From Corynebacterium sp. (GTDB lineage: Bacteria; Actinomycetota; Actinomycetes; Mycobacteriales; Mycobacteriaceae), in assembly GCF_030530965.1 (NCBI RefSeq), contig NZ_JAUMTY010000002.1:23194-60096 (forward strand): a stretch of DNA of 36,903 nucleotides. The letters are read 5' to 3'. Within the stretch, counting starts at the first letter, position 1, and each line of letters starts with the position of its first letter. The position numbers and the translations under genes were made by a program. The notes under the pieces were generated by a model. That model was not told the DNA's origin, ran no database searches, and worked only from the letters and a program-made list of their open reading frames with translations. Shown here piece by piece: positions 24,685 to 33,477 of the stretch.

Positions 24685-25653
24685 CTATCCCTTCTGCAAA
24701 AAGCTGAGATCGCCGATGGCGGGTTCATCGCCCACGGGGAAGTCGTTGCCAAGATTCTTGTGAACAATGGACGCGTAAGCTCCAGACGCCCACATGTCTT
24801 TCAGGGCATCGTTGATTGCCTCGGTCGACTTGGTGTCGCCCTTCGCATGACCGATCCCGTAGTGCTCATCGGTCCACCACGATCCGTCATCCTGTTTCAT
24901 ATCGACGACGCGGAATTCGCCCGGATACTGGGTCGCAAACCCATACAAGATGGTGGCGTCGGTGGTCAGGGCGTCAACCTTCTTTTGGTGGAGCGCTTCC
25001 ACACATGACGAGTAGGAATCGAACTCCTGTAATTGGACCTCGGGAAGTGCCTCTTTGACCTTCTGAGCAGGAGTGGACCCACTCACAGAGCACAAACGTT
25101 TCCCCTTATTGAGGTCTGTCAGAGACTTGATCCCCGTGTCCTTATCCCTCACCAGTAACGCCTGATGGGTGACCAGGTATGGCCCACCAAAAGCGACCGC
25201 ATTCGCGCGCCCTTTGTTGATGGAATACGTGGCTGTAATCATGCCCACTTCGCCATTCTTAATCAGCGTTTCTCGCTGCGCAGATGGCGTTTCACGCCAC
25301 GTAATCTTCGGCTTATCCCAACCGTTTTTCTCTGCGATATGGTCAATCACATACCGCGAGACATCCGGATCCACACCGACGAATTTCTTATCCGGCGTGC
25401 GCATTCCCATACCCGGCTGGTCATATTTCGTGCCGACGACGATATGCCCGGCTTTAATTTCGTCGAGGACACTCACGGGCTCCGACGACCCACACGCGGT
25501 GAGCGTCGGGGTGACGAAAACAAGGGCGGTCACCGCGGCCATCATCGCGCGCACGCGGGTGTGACGTCGGAAAGAGTGGCGTCGGCACGTGCCCCGTCGG
25601 AAATAGGTAACAAACTGGCCGATATGACGGCCGGCGAACTGCATTCGTGTCAT
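24685..25653 (-). CDS. gluB: glutamate-binding lipoprotein GluB
   Basis: Extracytoplasmic binding protein (SBP family 3). The signal region is long and basic, followed by a hydrophobic helix and the lipobox LTAC with Cys54 as the lipidated residue. The mature part has GVDPDVSRYVIDHIAEKNGW and SINKGRANAVAFGGPYLVTHQ, typical of the family. AAGGGG lies 8 nt before ATG 25653, so this start is preferred over ATGs at residues 4 and 37. The resulting n-region of about 35 residues is unusually long. Confidence 0.93.
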   Translation of the reverse strand: MTRMQFAGRHIGQFVTYFRRGTCRRHSFRRHTRVRAMMAAVTALVFVTPTLTACGSSEPVSVLDEIKAGHIVVGTKYDQPGMGMRTPDKKFVGVDPDVSRYVIDHIAEKNGWDKPKITWRETPSAQRETLIKNGEVGMITATYSINKGRANAVAFGGPYLVTHQALLVRDKDTGIKSLTDLNKGKRLCSVSGSTPAQKVKEALPEVQLQEFDSYSSCVEALHQKKVDALTTDATILYGFATQYPGEFRVVDMKQDDGSWWTDEHYGIGHAKGDTKSTEAINDALKDMWASGAYASIVHKNLGNDFPVGDEPAIGDLSFLQKG

Positions 25654-25667
25654 TCTTCACGCCCCTT

Positions 25668-26525
25668 TTAATGACCGAGGATCTTGGAGAGAAAATCTTT
25701 GGCCCGGTCCGTCTGGGGATTCGTAAAGAATGATTCCGGATCGGCGTCTTCGACGATGGCGCCGTCGGCCATAAACAACACACGATCAGCGGCGCGTCGA
25801 GCGAAACCCATTTCGTGGGTCACGCACACCATCGTCATACCCTCTCGAGCGAGTCCGACCATGACGTCGAGAACCTCGTTCACCATCTCCGGGTCGAGAG
25901 CAGACGTCGGCTCGTCGAAAAGCATGATTTTGGGGTCCATGGCGAGGGCTCGGGCAATGGCGACACGCTGCTGCTGACCACCGGATAACTGGGCGGGATA
26001 TTTGTGTGCCTGGCTATCAATATCGACCCGTCGGAGCAAAGCCATAGCCCGATCCTTAGCTTGGGCCTTACTCCGTTTCCGCACTTTGATAGGGCCAAGA
26101 GTGACATTATCGAGGATCGTCTTGTGCGAAAACAGATTGAACTGTTGGAAAACCATGCCGACTTCAGCCCTCAGCCGAGTCAGGCTCTTCCCTTCTTCAG
26201 GGAGGGCCTCTCCATCGATCACGATCTCGCCATCGTCGATAGTCTCGAGCCGGTTAAGCGTTCGGCATAGAGTCGATTTCCCCGAACCTGAGGGGCCGAG
26301 AATAACCACGACCTGTCCTGCAGGAATTGTCAGATTGATATCGCGGAGTGCGTGGTAGTCGCCGAAATACTTGTTGACATGGGACATTGAGATCATCGGC
26401 GGGCGATGCCCAGGATCTTTGGCAGCCGTTTCAGCGTCGGGATGAGGTGCAGAGCTGTCTGCAGCGTGCGCGGGAATGGAGTGTGTCGACGGCGCTGTGA
26501 CGTCGGATCCGGAAACTTCTGGCAT
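25668..26525 (-). CDS. gluA: glutamate ABC transporter ATPase GluA
   Basis: ATPase of the glutamate importer. Walker A LGPSGSGKS, signature LSGGQQQRV, Walker B MLFDEPTSALDPEMV and switch VTHEMGFARRAADRVLFM are all intact. The conserved domain begins at MISMSHVNKYFGDYHAL. The chosen ATG 26525 gives 285 aa, including a 43-residue Pro/Ala/His/Asp-rich extension. It is supported by TAAGTT ending 7 nt upstream, which predicts a leaderless mRNA. ATG 26396 would give the family's usual length of about 242 aa, but it too lacks a ribosome site. The frame stays open to 26663. Confidence 0.88.
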   Translation of the reverse strand: MPEVSGSDVTAPSTHSIPAHAADSSAPHPDAETAAKDPGHRPPMISMSHVNKYFGDYHALRDINLTIPAGQVVVILGPSGSGKSTLCRTLNRLETIDDGEIVIDGEALPEEGKSLTRLRAEVGMVFQQFNLFSHKTILDNVTLGPIKVRKRSKAQAKDRAMALLRRVDIDSQAHKYPAQLSGGQQQRVAIARALAMDPKIMLFDEPTSALDPEMVNEVLDVMVGLAREGMTMVCVTHEMGFARRAADRVLFMADGAIVEDADPESFFTNPQTDRAKDFLSKILGH

Positions 26526-26532
26526 ACGGAAA

Positions 26533-26538
26533 AACTTA
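26533..26538 (-). promoter_or_regulatory. -10 element of a predicted leaderless gluA promoter
   Basis: On the minus strand TAAGTT ends 7 nt before ATG 26525. No -35 box is convincing. If true, the start of gluABCD transcription lies at the gluA start codon. Confidence 0.35.
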
Positions 26539-26621
26539 AAGGGTTTCTTTAGCCAAAGCTGTGTGGGAAACAAAAACTTAACAACACCGTAACCAATTCC
26601 CCGTCTGTCGGGGGTGACCAG

Positions 26622-26627
26622 TACGAT
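26622..26627 (+). promoter_or_regulatory. -10 element of a predicted leaderless miaB promoter
   Basis: TACGAT fits TANNNT and ends 8 nt before ATG 26636. The gluA and miaB promoters thus sit back to back within about 100 bases. Confidence 0.4.
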
Positions 26628-26635
26628 AGTCCGCG

Positions 26636-28300
26636 ATGAACGGCACAACCCCTGATATGTCAATTAATCATTTACAGACCATGAACGATTTCACTGCTTC
26701 TCCGCATTCCTCGGTTTCGACGACGACCACCCGCCCGCGCACCTATGAAGTGCGTACTTTTGGGTGCCAGATGAATGTGCATGACTCGGAGCGGCTGGCC
26801 GGGCTTTTGGAGGAAGCCGGCTACGTGCCCGTTGGTAGTGACGACCCTGCCGATGTTGTCGTGTTCAACACGTGTGCAGTACGTGAGAATGCGGATAACC
26901 GGCTGTACGGCACCTTGGGACAACTGAAATCGGTCAAAGATACGAAGCCCGACATGCAAATCGCGGTCGGGGGGTGCATGGCGCAGAAAGACAAGGATGT
27001 CGTTGTTAAGCGAGCACCCTGGGTCGACGTCGTGTTCGGTACCCACAACATTGGGAAGCTCCCGACTCTTCTGGCGCGTGCTGCGCACAATCATGAAGCC
27101 CAGGTGGAAATTGCTGACGCGTTAGAGCAGTTCCCCTCGGTCCTTCCCGCGAAACGTGACTCCGCCTATTCCGGCTGGGTGAGTGTGTCTGTCGGGTGCA
27201 ATAACACTTGCACATTCTGCATCGTTCCTAGCCTCCGCGGGAAAGAAAAAGACCGCCGACCAGGTGATATTTTGGCGGAAGTACAAACTCTTGTCGACGA
27301 CGGCGTGAGCGAAGTGACTCTGCTCGGCCAGAACGTCAACGCCTATGGAGTTCACTTTGAGGACCCGACGCTAGAGCGTGACCGCAGCGCATTTTCAAAA
27401 CTGCTGCGCGCATGTGGCGATATCGAGGGCCTGGAGCGCGTCCGCTTCACCAGCCCACACCCTGCCGAATTCACCTCTGATGTCATCGACGCGATGGCGG
27501 AGACTCACAACGTGTGCCCGCAGCTGCATATGCCTTTGCAGTCGGGTTCAGACAAGGTGCTCAAAGAGATGCGTCGCTCCTATCGGACGAAGCGTTTTAT
27601 GAGGATCCTGGACGAAGTACGTGAGAAGCTCCCTCAGGCCTCCATTACGACCGACATTATTGTTGGCTTCCCTGGAGAAACTGAGGAAGATTTCCAACAG
27701 ACGCTTGACCTCGTTGAAAAAGCACGGTTTACGAGCGCATATACGTTCCAGTACTCGCCGCGTCCCGGAACTCCTGCAGCGGCGATGGATGATCAGGTAC
27801 CGAAGGCCGTGGTGCAGGATCGATATGAGCGGCTGGTTGAGCTTCAAGAGCGAATCAGCGCCGAGCTCAATGCTGAGATGGTGGGGGACGTCGTCGAGGT
27901 CCTTGTTCAGGCTGACGACGGTCGACGCTCGGCTCAAACACATCGTTTGTCCGGGAGAACACGCGACGGTCGCCTGGTGCACTTTGCCCCTGATGCTGCG
28001 TCGATGGAAGAAACAGCGCGAGCATGGAATTCCATCGGAGCAACTCCTATGGCGCATCCGAAGACTCCCAGCGGAGTCTCCGTTGAAGAGTGCGTGAAAC
28101 CGGGTGTTGATCAGGCGATCCGCGCAGGAGACGTGGTGTGGGTGCGTATCACTGATTCACGCTCTCACTTCCTGTTGTCTGACTCGGGCGTTCTCGCCCA
28201 TCGTCGTATGCCGGCGGGGGACCGGACTGAGGCTGCTTCCGCTCCGACGCCACGCGGTGTGGGTCTGGGAATGCCAACGATCAAGACTATGAAAAGGTAG
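26636..28300 (+). CDS. miaB: tRNA-2-methylthio-N6-dimethylallyladenosine synthase MiaB
   Basis: Radical-SAM methylthiotransferase that adds the 2-methylthio group to i6A37 of tRNAs, acting after MiaA, encoded 3.2 kb downstream. The auxiliary 4Fe-4S ligands are Cys44, Cys80 and Cys114 in the UPF0004 domain. The radical-SAM cluster is CNNTCTFC, with Cys188, Cys192 and Cys195. A C-terminal TRAM-like RNA-binding domain follows (VEVLVQADDG, SGRTRDGRLVHF). 554 aa from ATG 26636; in-frame ATGs at 26657 and 26681 would also leave all domains whole. About 35 N-terminal residues are Ser/Thr-rich and not part of the core. Confidence 0.95.
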   Translation: MNGTTPDMSINHLQTMNDFTASPHSSVSTTTTRPRTYEVRTFGCQMNVHDSERLAGLLEEAGYVPVGSDDPADVVVFNTCAVRENADNRLYGTLGQLKSVKDTKPDMQIAVGGCMAQKDKDVVVKRAPWVDVVFGTHNIGKLPTLLARAAHNHEAQVEIADALEQFPSVLPAKRDSAYSGWVSVSVGCNNTCTFCIVPSLRGKEKDRRPGDILAEVQTLVDDGVSEVTLLGQNVNAYGVHFEDPTLERDRSAFSKLLRACGDIEGLERVRFTSPHPAEFTSDVIDAMAETHNVCPQLHMPLQSGSDKVLKEMRRSYRTKRFMRILDEVREKLPQASITTDIIVGFPGETEEDFQQTLDLVEKARFTSAYTFQYSPRPGTPAAAMDDQVPKAVVQDRYERLVELQERISAELNAEMVGDVVEVLVQADDGRRSAQTHRLSGRTRDGRLVHFAPDAASMEETARAWNSIGATPMAHPKTPSGVSVEECVKPGVDQAIRAGDVVWVRITDSRSHFLLSDSGVLAHRRMPAGDRTEAASAPTPRGVGLGMPTIKTMKR

Positions 28301-28350
28301 CCAAGCTTGGTAAGCATCACGAATGAGGTTTACGGATTAGGGTAAGAGGC

Positions 28351-29139
28351 ATGGCAATGAAGAAGAGGTCTGGACGTAGTGATGGCGACGGTTCGGCTCA
28401 GCGGCATCAACCTGCGAAAAAGCCCCAAGAGATGACGGCTGAGGAGCGCAGAGAAGCGCTCCGAGCTTTCGGCGAAAGCAAACGCGCCAACATCAATGTG
28501 GAAGAACGCTTGGCGTCGAGAACCGTGGTAATCAACCGTCAGCTTCCTTTTTTCTTGCTCGGGATGCTGGGGACGTTGTTCGCCATCTTCCTCCCACACT
28601 CGGGGAGCGTGTATGGCTTTGACGTCCTGTTTTACTCTGACCGTGCTCAAGAGATGGTCACGACGTGGCCCGAGCGTATCTACGTGTGGTTGGCGCTGGT
28701 CGGGGGAATCTTCTTACCCATCGGCGTGATCGTTTCGCGCTCCACTCTCGTGGCTTGGGTGACGTGGGTTGTGTCCGGAGTCGGCTGGGTATTCGGTGTT
28801 TTCGCGATCTGGATGCGGCAGTCACGTCCACCGACAGAGCCGGGATCTGGACCCTCGTTCGGGCTCATCGTTGGGTTCGCTGCGATCATCGTTATTTTCG
28901 CAACCATCTCTACCGTCGTTTTCCGCCGATCAGTTCTCCAGCGTGTTTTGGCAGAAATTCGACGTGAAGAAGCAGACCGTGATGATGAAGCGCGGGCTGC
29001 CCAGCAGCATCTTCGGACGGGATTGACCGTTCAGGAGTACAGGGAGCCGGTGGATAACCGACGTGCACGAGCCAGGGAGCGCGCACACCAAGTGGCGGAA
29101 AACCAACGCAAGCGGAAACAACCGCCTGCGGATAAATAG
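28351..29139 (+). CDS. conserved actinobacterial membrane protein downstream of miaB
   Basis: The 262-aa product occupies the place of the conserved membrane gene after miaB in Mycobacterium (Rv2732c type). Function is unknown. About 65 charged N-terminal residues precede four hydrophobic segments (FFLLGMLGTLFAIFL, YVWLALVGGIFLPIGVIV, AWVTWVVSGVGWVFGVFA, FGLIVGFAAIIVIFATI). A highly charged Arg/Glu-rich C-terminal helix of about 65 residues ends the protein. GGGTAAGAGG lies before ATG 28351. A bidirectional terminator follows. Confidence 0.85.
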   Translation: MAMKKRSGRSDGDGSAQRHQPAKKPQEMTAEERREALRAFGESKRANINVEERLASRTVVINRQLPFFLLGMLGTLFAIFLPHSGSVYGFDVLFYSDRAQEMVTTWPERIYVWLALVGGIFLPIGVIVSRSTLVAWVTWVVSGVGWVFGVFAIWMRQSRPPTEPGSGPSFGLIVGFAAIIVIFATISTVVFRRSVLQRVLAEIRREEADRDDEARAAQQHLRTGLTVQEYREPVDNRRARARERAHQVAENQRKRKQPPADK

Positions 29140-29173
29140 GATCCTTGATTCAGCACTCCCACAATTCAGAACT

Positions 29174-29225
29174 AAAGCCCCACGAATCAATATCGGGCAT
29201 CAGGCCCGGTTATCCGTGGGGCTTT
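29174..29225. terminator. bidirectional terminator between convergent genes
   Basis: AAAGCCCCACG (29174-29184) and CGTGGGGCTTT (29215-29225) are perfect 11-bp arms. The loop contains its own CGGGC/GCCCG hairpin (29194-29208). A-run and T-run flank both sides, so it can stop the miaB-membrane gene mRNA on plus and the DUF349 mRNA on minus. Confidence 0.9.
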
Positions 29226-29270
29226 TCAGTTTTCAGTGTGCTGGTTATTGCATCCGTCGCCCGTCGCTAA

Positions 29271-30593
29271 TTAGTCCACTGCTTGCTGAGCAGTCTGAGC
29301 CCATTGCGCCCACTGCTCGGCTTGAGCTCGAAGATCGGCGGCTTTCTTGCTGTTCCCGGCTTTCTCAGCACTGTCCGCTGCCGCTGAAAGCTCATTGACT
29401 TTAGCCTCAAACTGGGCGACGCGAGCCTGCCGTTCAGGATCAGTCTTCCGCCATTGCTCATTCTCGACGTCACTGACCCGATTCTCGAGCGCACGGATCT
29501 TATCCTCGAATTCGCGGACACGACCCCGCGGCACGTATCCGATGCTTTCCCACTGCGATTGCAATTCGCGGAGAGCTTTCTTAGCAGCGTCCAAGTTCTC
29601 CTCAGGGTTAATCTTGTCGCTGTACTGCTCTATGAGCTGGTCTTTCTTCTCAGCGTTGGATTCATACTCACGGTCTTTAGCCTCATTAACGGCCTTCCGT
29701 GCCGAGAAGAACGTGTCTTGGGCATGGCGGAAGCGTTTCCATAGCTTGTCATCGATACCCCGTGGCGCGCGGCCAGCAGCTTTCCACTCCGTCATGAGGT
29801 CGCGGAACTGACGTGCGGTCTCTCTCCACTCCGTCGAATCCTGGATCTTCTCCGCTCTCTCGCAGATACCTTCCTTGAGGCGACGAGCCTCGTCGCGTTT
29901 CCGATCCAACTCGGCAAAATGTGCACCGCGGCGCTGCGAAAACTGCTCACGAGCAGCAGAGAAACGCTTCCACAACGCGTCGTCCGTTTTCCGGTCGATA
30001 CCGTGGATGCTCTTCCACTCGTTCAGCATCTCGCGCAGACGATCGCCGGATTCTTTCCACTCCTTCGAATCCGAACCAATGCGCTCAGCCTCGTCGATAA
30101 GCTTTTCACGCTGGGCAATCGCGTTCTCCCGGCGCTGAGCCTTTTCAGTTTCGGCTTGTTCAGCGACGGTGTAGCTGTCGTCGATAATTGAACTGAGCTG
30201 GTCATTAAGACCATCGACATCACCGAGAGCAGCTGATTCGGCGAGTTTAGCCTGTAGTTCCTCGGCGGACTTGCGAGTGTTGGCAGCTTCCTCGGGGTGG
30301 GTGTGGAGACGTACGCGGAGGATATCCGCCTCTGTTTGCAGGCTGTCGAAGTGCTTGCCGAAGAAAGCGAATCCTTCGCTCTTCGAGCCGGCTTTCCACT
30401 CACCGATAGCGCGCTCACCGTCACGAGTGATTAGCCAGACTGTTCCATCATCGTCGATACGTCCGTGGTCTTCGGGGTTGTTTGTCCGGCGGGGCGGTGT
30501 CGTCGTCGCTGCATGGCCAGACATGGATGCCGGTGTGGGATGAGCGCCTCGGGGTCCAGGGATAGGCGCTGAAGGGACCGAAGAAGTAGTCAT
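29271..30593 (-). CDS. DUF349 repeat coiled-coil protein
   Basis: A 440-aa predicted cytoplasmic protein with at least three DUF349 units, at about residues 165-225, 240-300 and 315-370. Each has the pattern EW...G...R..D..LWKRF..A...F...R. The N-terminal 45 residues are Pro/Thr/Ala-rich. DDGTVWLITRDGERAIGEW follows near residue 50, and the C-terminus is helical and Gln/Ala-rich. ATG 30593 has AGGAA about 11 nt upstream; the frame is open to 30650. The opposite-strand placement next to miaB matches Rv2731 in Mycobacterium. Function is unknown. Confidence 0.85.
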   Translation of the reverse strand: MTTSSVPSAPIPGPRGAHPTPASMSGHAATTTPPRRTNNPEDHGRIDDDGTVWLITRDGERAIGEWKAGSKSEGFAFFGKHFDSLQTEADILRVRLHTHPEEAANTRKSAEELQAKLAESAALGDVDGLNDQLSSIIDDSYTVAEQAETEKAQRRENAIAQREKLIDEAERIGSDSKEWKESGDRLREMLNEWKSIHGIDRKTDDALWKRFSAAREQFSQRRGAHFAELDRKRDEARRLKEGICERAEKIQDSTEWRETARQFRDLMTEWKAAGRAPRGIDDKLWKRFRHAQDTFFSARKAVNEAKDREYESNAEKKDQLIEQYSDKINPEENLDAAKKALRELQSQWESIGYVPRGRVREFEDKIRALENRVSDVENEQWRKTDPERQARVAQFEAKVNELSAAADSAEKAGNSKKAADLRAQAEQWAQWAQTAQQAVD

Positions 30594-30686
30594 GGGCCGG
30601 TGTTCCTCACTCTTTCTTTCTTTGCCGCGCGGCACGGCTGCCAAACACAATCCACTGTTTAGACTGCACGACTTCCCGCCGAGAGT

Positions 30687-30702
30687 CTACCCGTTAGGGT
30701 AG
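30687..30702. promoter_or_regulatory. inverted repeat over the divergent start region of the LigB-like gene
   Basis: CTACCCGTTAGGGTAG has perfect 6-bp arms around GTTA. Its right half contains TAGGGT (30695-30700), a -10-like hexamer ending 6 nt before the GTG at 30707. The minus strand reads TACCCT in the same place. It could be an operator over a leaderless promoter. Confidence 0.4.
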
Positions 30703-30706
30703 TGAT

Positions 30707-31552
30707 GTGACCCATTCCCACTCGGCTTCACCGGCTTCGTCGACCACACCCGCCTCGCATCGACGACCCGATCCAACCGATAGCTCCGACGCCAAGCCTG
30801 GGATGCGCCGGGGACGCATTGTCGCACTTCTGCCGCCAACTCCTCTGCTTATCCCCGAAGCGACTGGTCACGCCCAGTACCCGGCACAACTCCGCACAGA
30901 AATTGACCGTGCCCGGCAGTGGATACTTCCTACCGACGGGCCCATCACTATTGCCTTCCACCCCGACGACTCCATGGCGACACGCCACGTTGGGTCTCTC
31001 AAGGCATGGGGAATTGACGTGAACGTGGGAGCGGGAACGTATTTACCCGATCTCGTTTTGCGGGCCCTTCTTCAACGGTGGGGATACGACGGTGAGATCC
31101 TCAGCGTCGACATTCACGACGTGCAGTTTCTTGCCGACGATGGGCCGCTGCTGGATGGGCCACTTCTGATTGCCGCCGACGGGGGAGCGGGACTTCACCC
31201 CGACGCACCTTTAGGCGACGTGCCCGGAGCGTGGGCTGTCGAGGAGAAACTTCGGCGTTTTGTTATCGATCCCGCGGCTCAGGCGTCGTCACCATTGTTT
31301 GACGTGGCCGCTGCAGCACACTGCGGGATTGATCCGGAACCATGGATCGCGTGGGCTGACTTTTGTCGATCCCACTCTTCCGGAGTGAGTACGCTGTATC
31401 ACTGGTCCTCCATCGATGACCGCGCCGATACCACCGCCGAGCAACAGGGTGGGCCGCCCGCGCAGGATGATTCACTCGCCCAGGATGGGCCACCGGCCTA
31501 TGGAGGAATAGGTTTCCATTGTGGCGTATGGCAGCTCACCACCGTGATGTAG
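30707..31552 (+). CDS. LigB-like (class III extradiol dioxygenase-related) conserved protein
   Basis: 281 aa, placed between the DUF349 gene and miaA as Rv2728c is in Mycobacterium. Those proteins are annotated as related to class III extradiol ring-cleavage dioxygenases. The start of the domain, IVALLPPTPLLIPEATG, resembles the family's PSPPLLVPEL segment, but the histidine pair expected of an active metal centre is not evident, so catalysis is doubtful. The C-terminus has a near-repeat (GGPPAQDDSLAQDGPPAYGG). GTG start with a -10-like TAGGGT 6 nt upstream and no ribosome site. miaA starts 14 bases after the stop. Confidence 0.75.
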   Translation: MTHSHSASPASSTTPASHRRPDPTDSSDAKPGMRRGRIVALLPPTPLLIPEATGHAQYPAQLRTEIDRARQWILPTDGPITIAFHPDDSMATRHVGSLKAWGIDVNVGAGTYLPDLVLRALLQRWGYDGEILSVDIHDVQFLADDGPLLDGPLLIAADGGAGLHPDAPLGDVPGAWAVEEKLRRFVIDPAAQASSPLFDVAAAAHCGIDPEPWIAWADFCRSHSSGVSTLYHWSSIDDRADTTAEQQGGPPAQDDSLAQDGPPAYGGIGFHCGVWQLTTVM

Positions 31553-31566
31553 AACAGGATGATAAC

Positions 31567-32487
31567 GTGCCCGCATCTCTGCCTTTCCCCGTGGCCGTCG
31601 TCGGTCCCACCGCGTCGGGCAAGTCGGCATTGGGCCTTGCGCTCGCGCACCGCTATGACGGAGAGATCGTCAACGTCGATTCCATGCAGCTCTATCGGGG
31701 GATGGATATCGGCACGGCAAAGTTGACGCCTGAAGAGCTCGAGGGCATCCCGCATCATCAGCTCGACAAACTTGATGTCACCCAGCGGGCGAGCGTCGCG
31801 AAATACCAACAATCCGCCGTCGACGATGTTGAAAACATCCGGTCACGAGGGAAAACACCAATTTTGGTGGGTGGTTCCATGCTGTATGTCCAGTCGCTCG
31901 TCGATGATTGGCAGTTCCCACCCACCGATCCTGTAGTTCGGGCCAAATGGCAACAGCGTCTCGACGAGATAGGTGTTCAACAGCTGCACAAGGAACTTGC
32001 TGCTATTGACCCAGCGGCCGCAGAAATAATCGAAGTTAACGATCCGCGTCGGACTGTCCGAGCCCTGGAAGTCATCGAATTAACCGGGAAGCCCTTCGCG
32101 GCATCCCAGCCACCCATCAATGCACCAGCCCGATGGGGAACACTCATCATCGGATTGCAAACATCATCAGAGTGGCTGAACCCGCGAATAGAATTACGCA
32201 CCCACACCATGTTCGACCGGGGCTTCATTGAGGAAGTCGACGGCCTCACCCGGCACGGGCTCATTGCACAATCCACCGCCGGGCGAGCGATCGGATACTC
32301 CCAAGTACTTGCCATGCTGGCCGGCGACATAACAACTGACGAAGCCATATCGTCCACCATCACAGGAACCCGTCGCTATGTCAGACGACAGCGCTCCTGG
32401 TTCCGTCGCGACCCACGAACCCACTGGATCGACGCGGCAGGGGACACCGTCAGCGAAGCGACGTCGATCATCGACAACCACGTCTAG
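31567..32487 (+). CDS. miaA: tRNA dimethylallyltransferase MiaA
   Basis: Transfers dimethylallyl to N6 of A37 in tRNAs reading U-starting codons, making the substrate of MiaB. The P-loop GPTASGKS is at residues 13-20, followed by VNVDSMQLYRGMDIGTAK and later HYDIEVN-like segments (EVNDPRRTVRALEVIELTGKP, cited by its ends). GTG 31567 (306 aa) is chosen because AGGATG lies 6 nt upstream. A longer frame from 31519 would overlap the preceding gene. The stop codon TAG forms the first half of the dapF -10 element. Confidence 0.94.
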   Translation: MPASLPFPVAVVGPTASGKSALGLALAHRYDGEIVNVDSMQLYRGMDIGTAKLTPEELEGIPHHQLDKLDVTQRASVAKYQQSAVDDVENIRSRGKTPILVGGSMLYVQSLVDDWQFPPTDPVVRAKWQQRLDEIGVQQLHKELAAIDPAAAEIIEVNDPRRTVRALEVIELTGKPFAASQPPINAPARWGTLIIGLQTSSEWLNPRIELRTHTMFDRGFIEEVDGLTRHGLIAQSTAGRAIGYSQVLAMLAGDITTDEAISSTITGTRRYVRRQRSWFRRDPRTHWIDAAGDTVSEATSIIDNHV

Positions 32488-32490
32488 AAT
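32485..32490 (+). promoter_or_regulatory. -10 element of a predicted leaderless dapF promoter
   Basis: TAGAAT, a near-consensus -10, ends 6 nt before ATG 32497. It is built from the miaA stop codon TAG plus the next three bases. No ribosome site precedes dapF, which supports an independent leaderless transcript. Confidence 0.5.
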
Positions 32491-32496
32491 GGCCCC

Positions 32497-33477
32497 ATGC
32501 CCGAACAGACAACCCCCTTCAGTAAAGGCCACGGCACAGAGAATGATTTCATCCTCCTGCCAGACTTCGACGCCGATATCGACCTCGACCCAGCAGTCGT
32601 TCGTGTCCTGTGTGATCGTCGCGCCGGGTTGGGTGCCGATGGTGTGATCCGCATTGCTCGCACCGAAGCTTTGATCGATAAAGGCATCATTGCACGAGAG
32701 GCTGTTGGTGAGTCCGGCGATGGGGCACCAGAAGATACACCCGAGTGGTTCATGGATTACCGCAATGCCGATGGGTCGATCGCTGAAATGTGTGGAAACG
32801 GCTCTCGCGTATTTGGGCACTATCTATTCGCGCACAACCTCGTGACCGATTCGCCCCATTTTTCGATTGGTACGCGAGCGGGAGTGAAGCGCTTGACCGT
32901 CGTCAATCCGGCACAAACGACTGACTCATCAGCGCGGATCGCCGTCGATATGGGCCGTGTCGGCATTATCGGTCAGTCAGTAGCCGCATTTGATCGACAG
33001 AGGTTTGCCGGTGTGGGGATTGATGTAGGCAACCCCCACTTAGCGTGCGTTATTCCCGATCTTGACAACGCGGGTCTCCGCGAGCTTCCTCTTCACCTCA
33101 AGCCTGTTCTTGACGACGAGTTCTTCCCGCACGGAGCCAACGTCGAGGTTCTCACCCCTCTTTACGCGGATGACAGCCGTGATGGTGATGGCACTGTGTC
33201 GATGCGCGTCCATGAGCGCGGGTCGGGGGAGACCCGATCATGCGGGACGGGAACGGTCGCGGCAGCAGTGGCGGCCTTGGCTGACCGAGGTCAGGTCGAC
33301 GGCACGGTCCACGTCGTCGTTCCCGGGGGTGAGGTCACAGTCACGATAAAAGATGAACAGGCCACCCTGGAAGGTCCGTCGGTAATTGTTGCGTCAGGAA
33401 CAATTAATATCGACCAATTGCGTGAATACGCCTCGGCGCATTATGCGCCAGCATTGCGTGGAAAAGACGACCTATAG
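32497..33477 (+). CDS. dapF: diaminopimelate epimerase
   Basis: Converts LL- to meso-diaminopimelate for peptidoglycan and lysine. The two catalytic cysteines are Cys99 (ADGSIAEMCGNGSR) and Cys249 (RSCGTGTVAAA). The N-terminal FSKGHGTENDFILLPD matches the family's K.HG..NDF start. At 326 aa it is about 50 longer than most. Part of the excess is an insertion at residues 61-84 (from LIDKGII to TPEWFM), just before the first active-site motif. Its 3' end overlaps the convergent gene at 33441-34115 by 37 bp. Confidence 0.95.
   Translation: MPEQTTPFSKGHGTENDFILLPDFDADIDLDPAVVRVLCDRRAGLGADGVIRIARTEALIDKGIIAREAVGESGDGAPEDTPEWFMDYRNADGSIAEMCGNGSRVFGHYLFAHNLVTDSPHFSIGTRAGVKRLTVVNPAQTTDSSARIAVDMGRVGIIGQSVAAFDRQRFAGVGIDVGNPHLACVIPDLDNAGLRELPLHLKPVLDDEFFPHGANVEVLTPLYADDSRDGDGTVSMRVHERGSGETRSCGTGTVAAAVAALADRGQVDGTVHVVVPGGEVTVTIKDEQATLEGPSVIVASGTINIDQLREYASAHYAPALRGKDDL

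Noticed and set aside
26614..26629. possible AmtR-type nitrogen-control site between gluA and miaB
   Set aside because: Only one half-site (CGATAG) fits, about 10 of 16 positions from memory, and it overlaps the miaB -10 rather than the gluA promoter.
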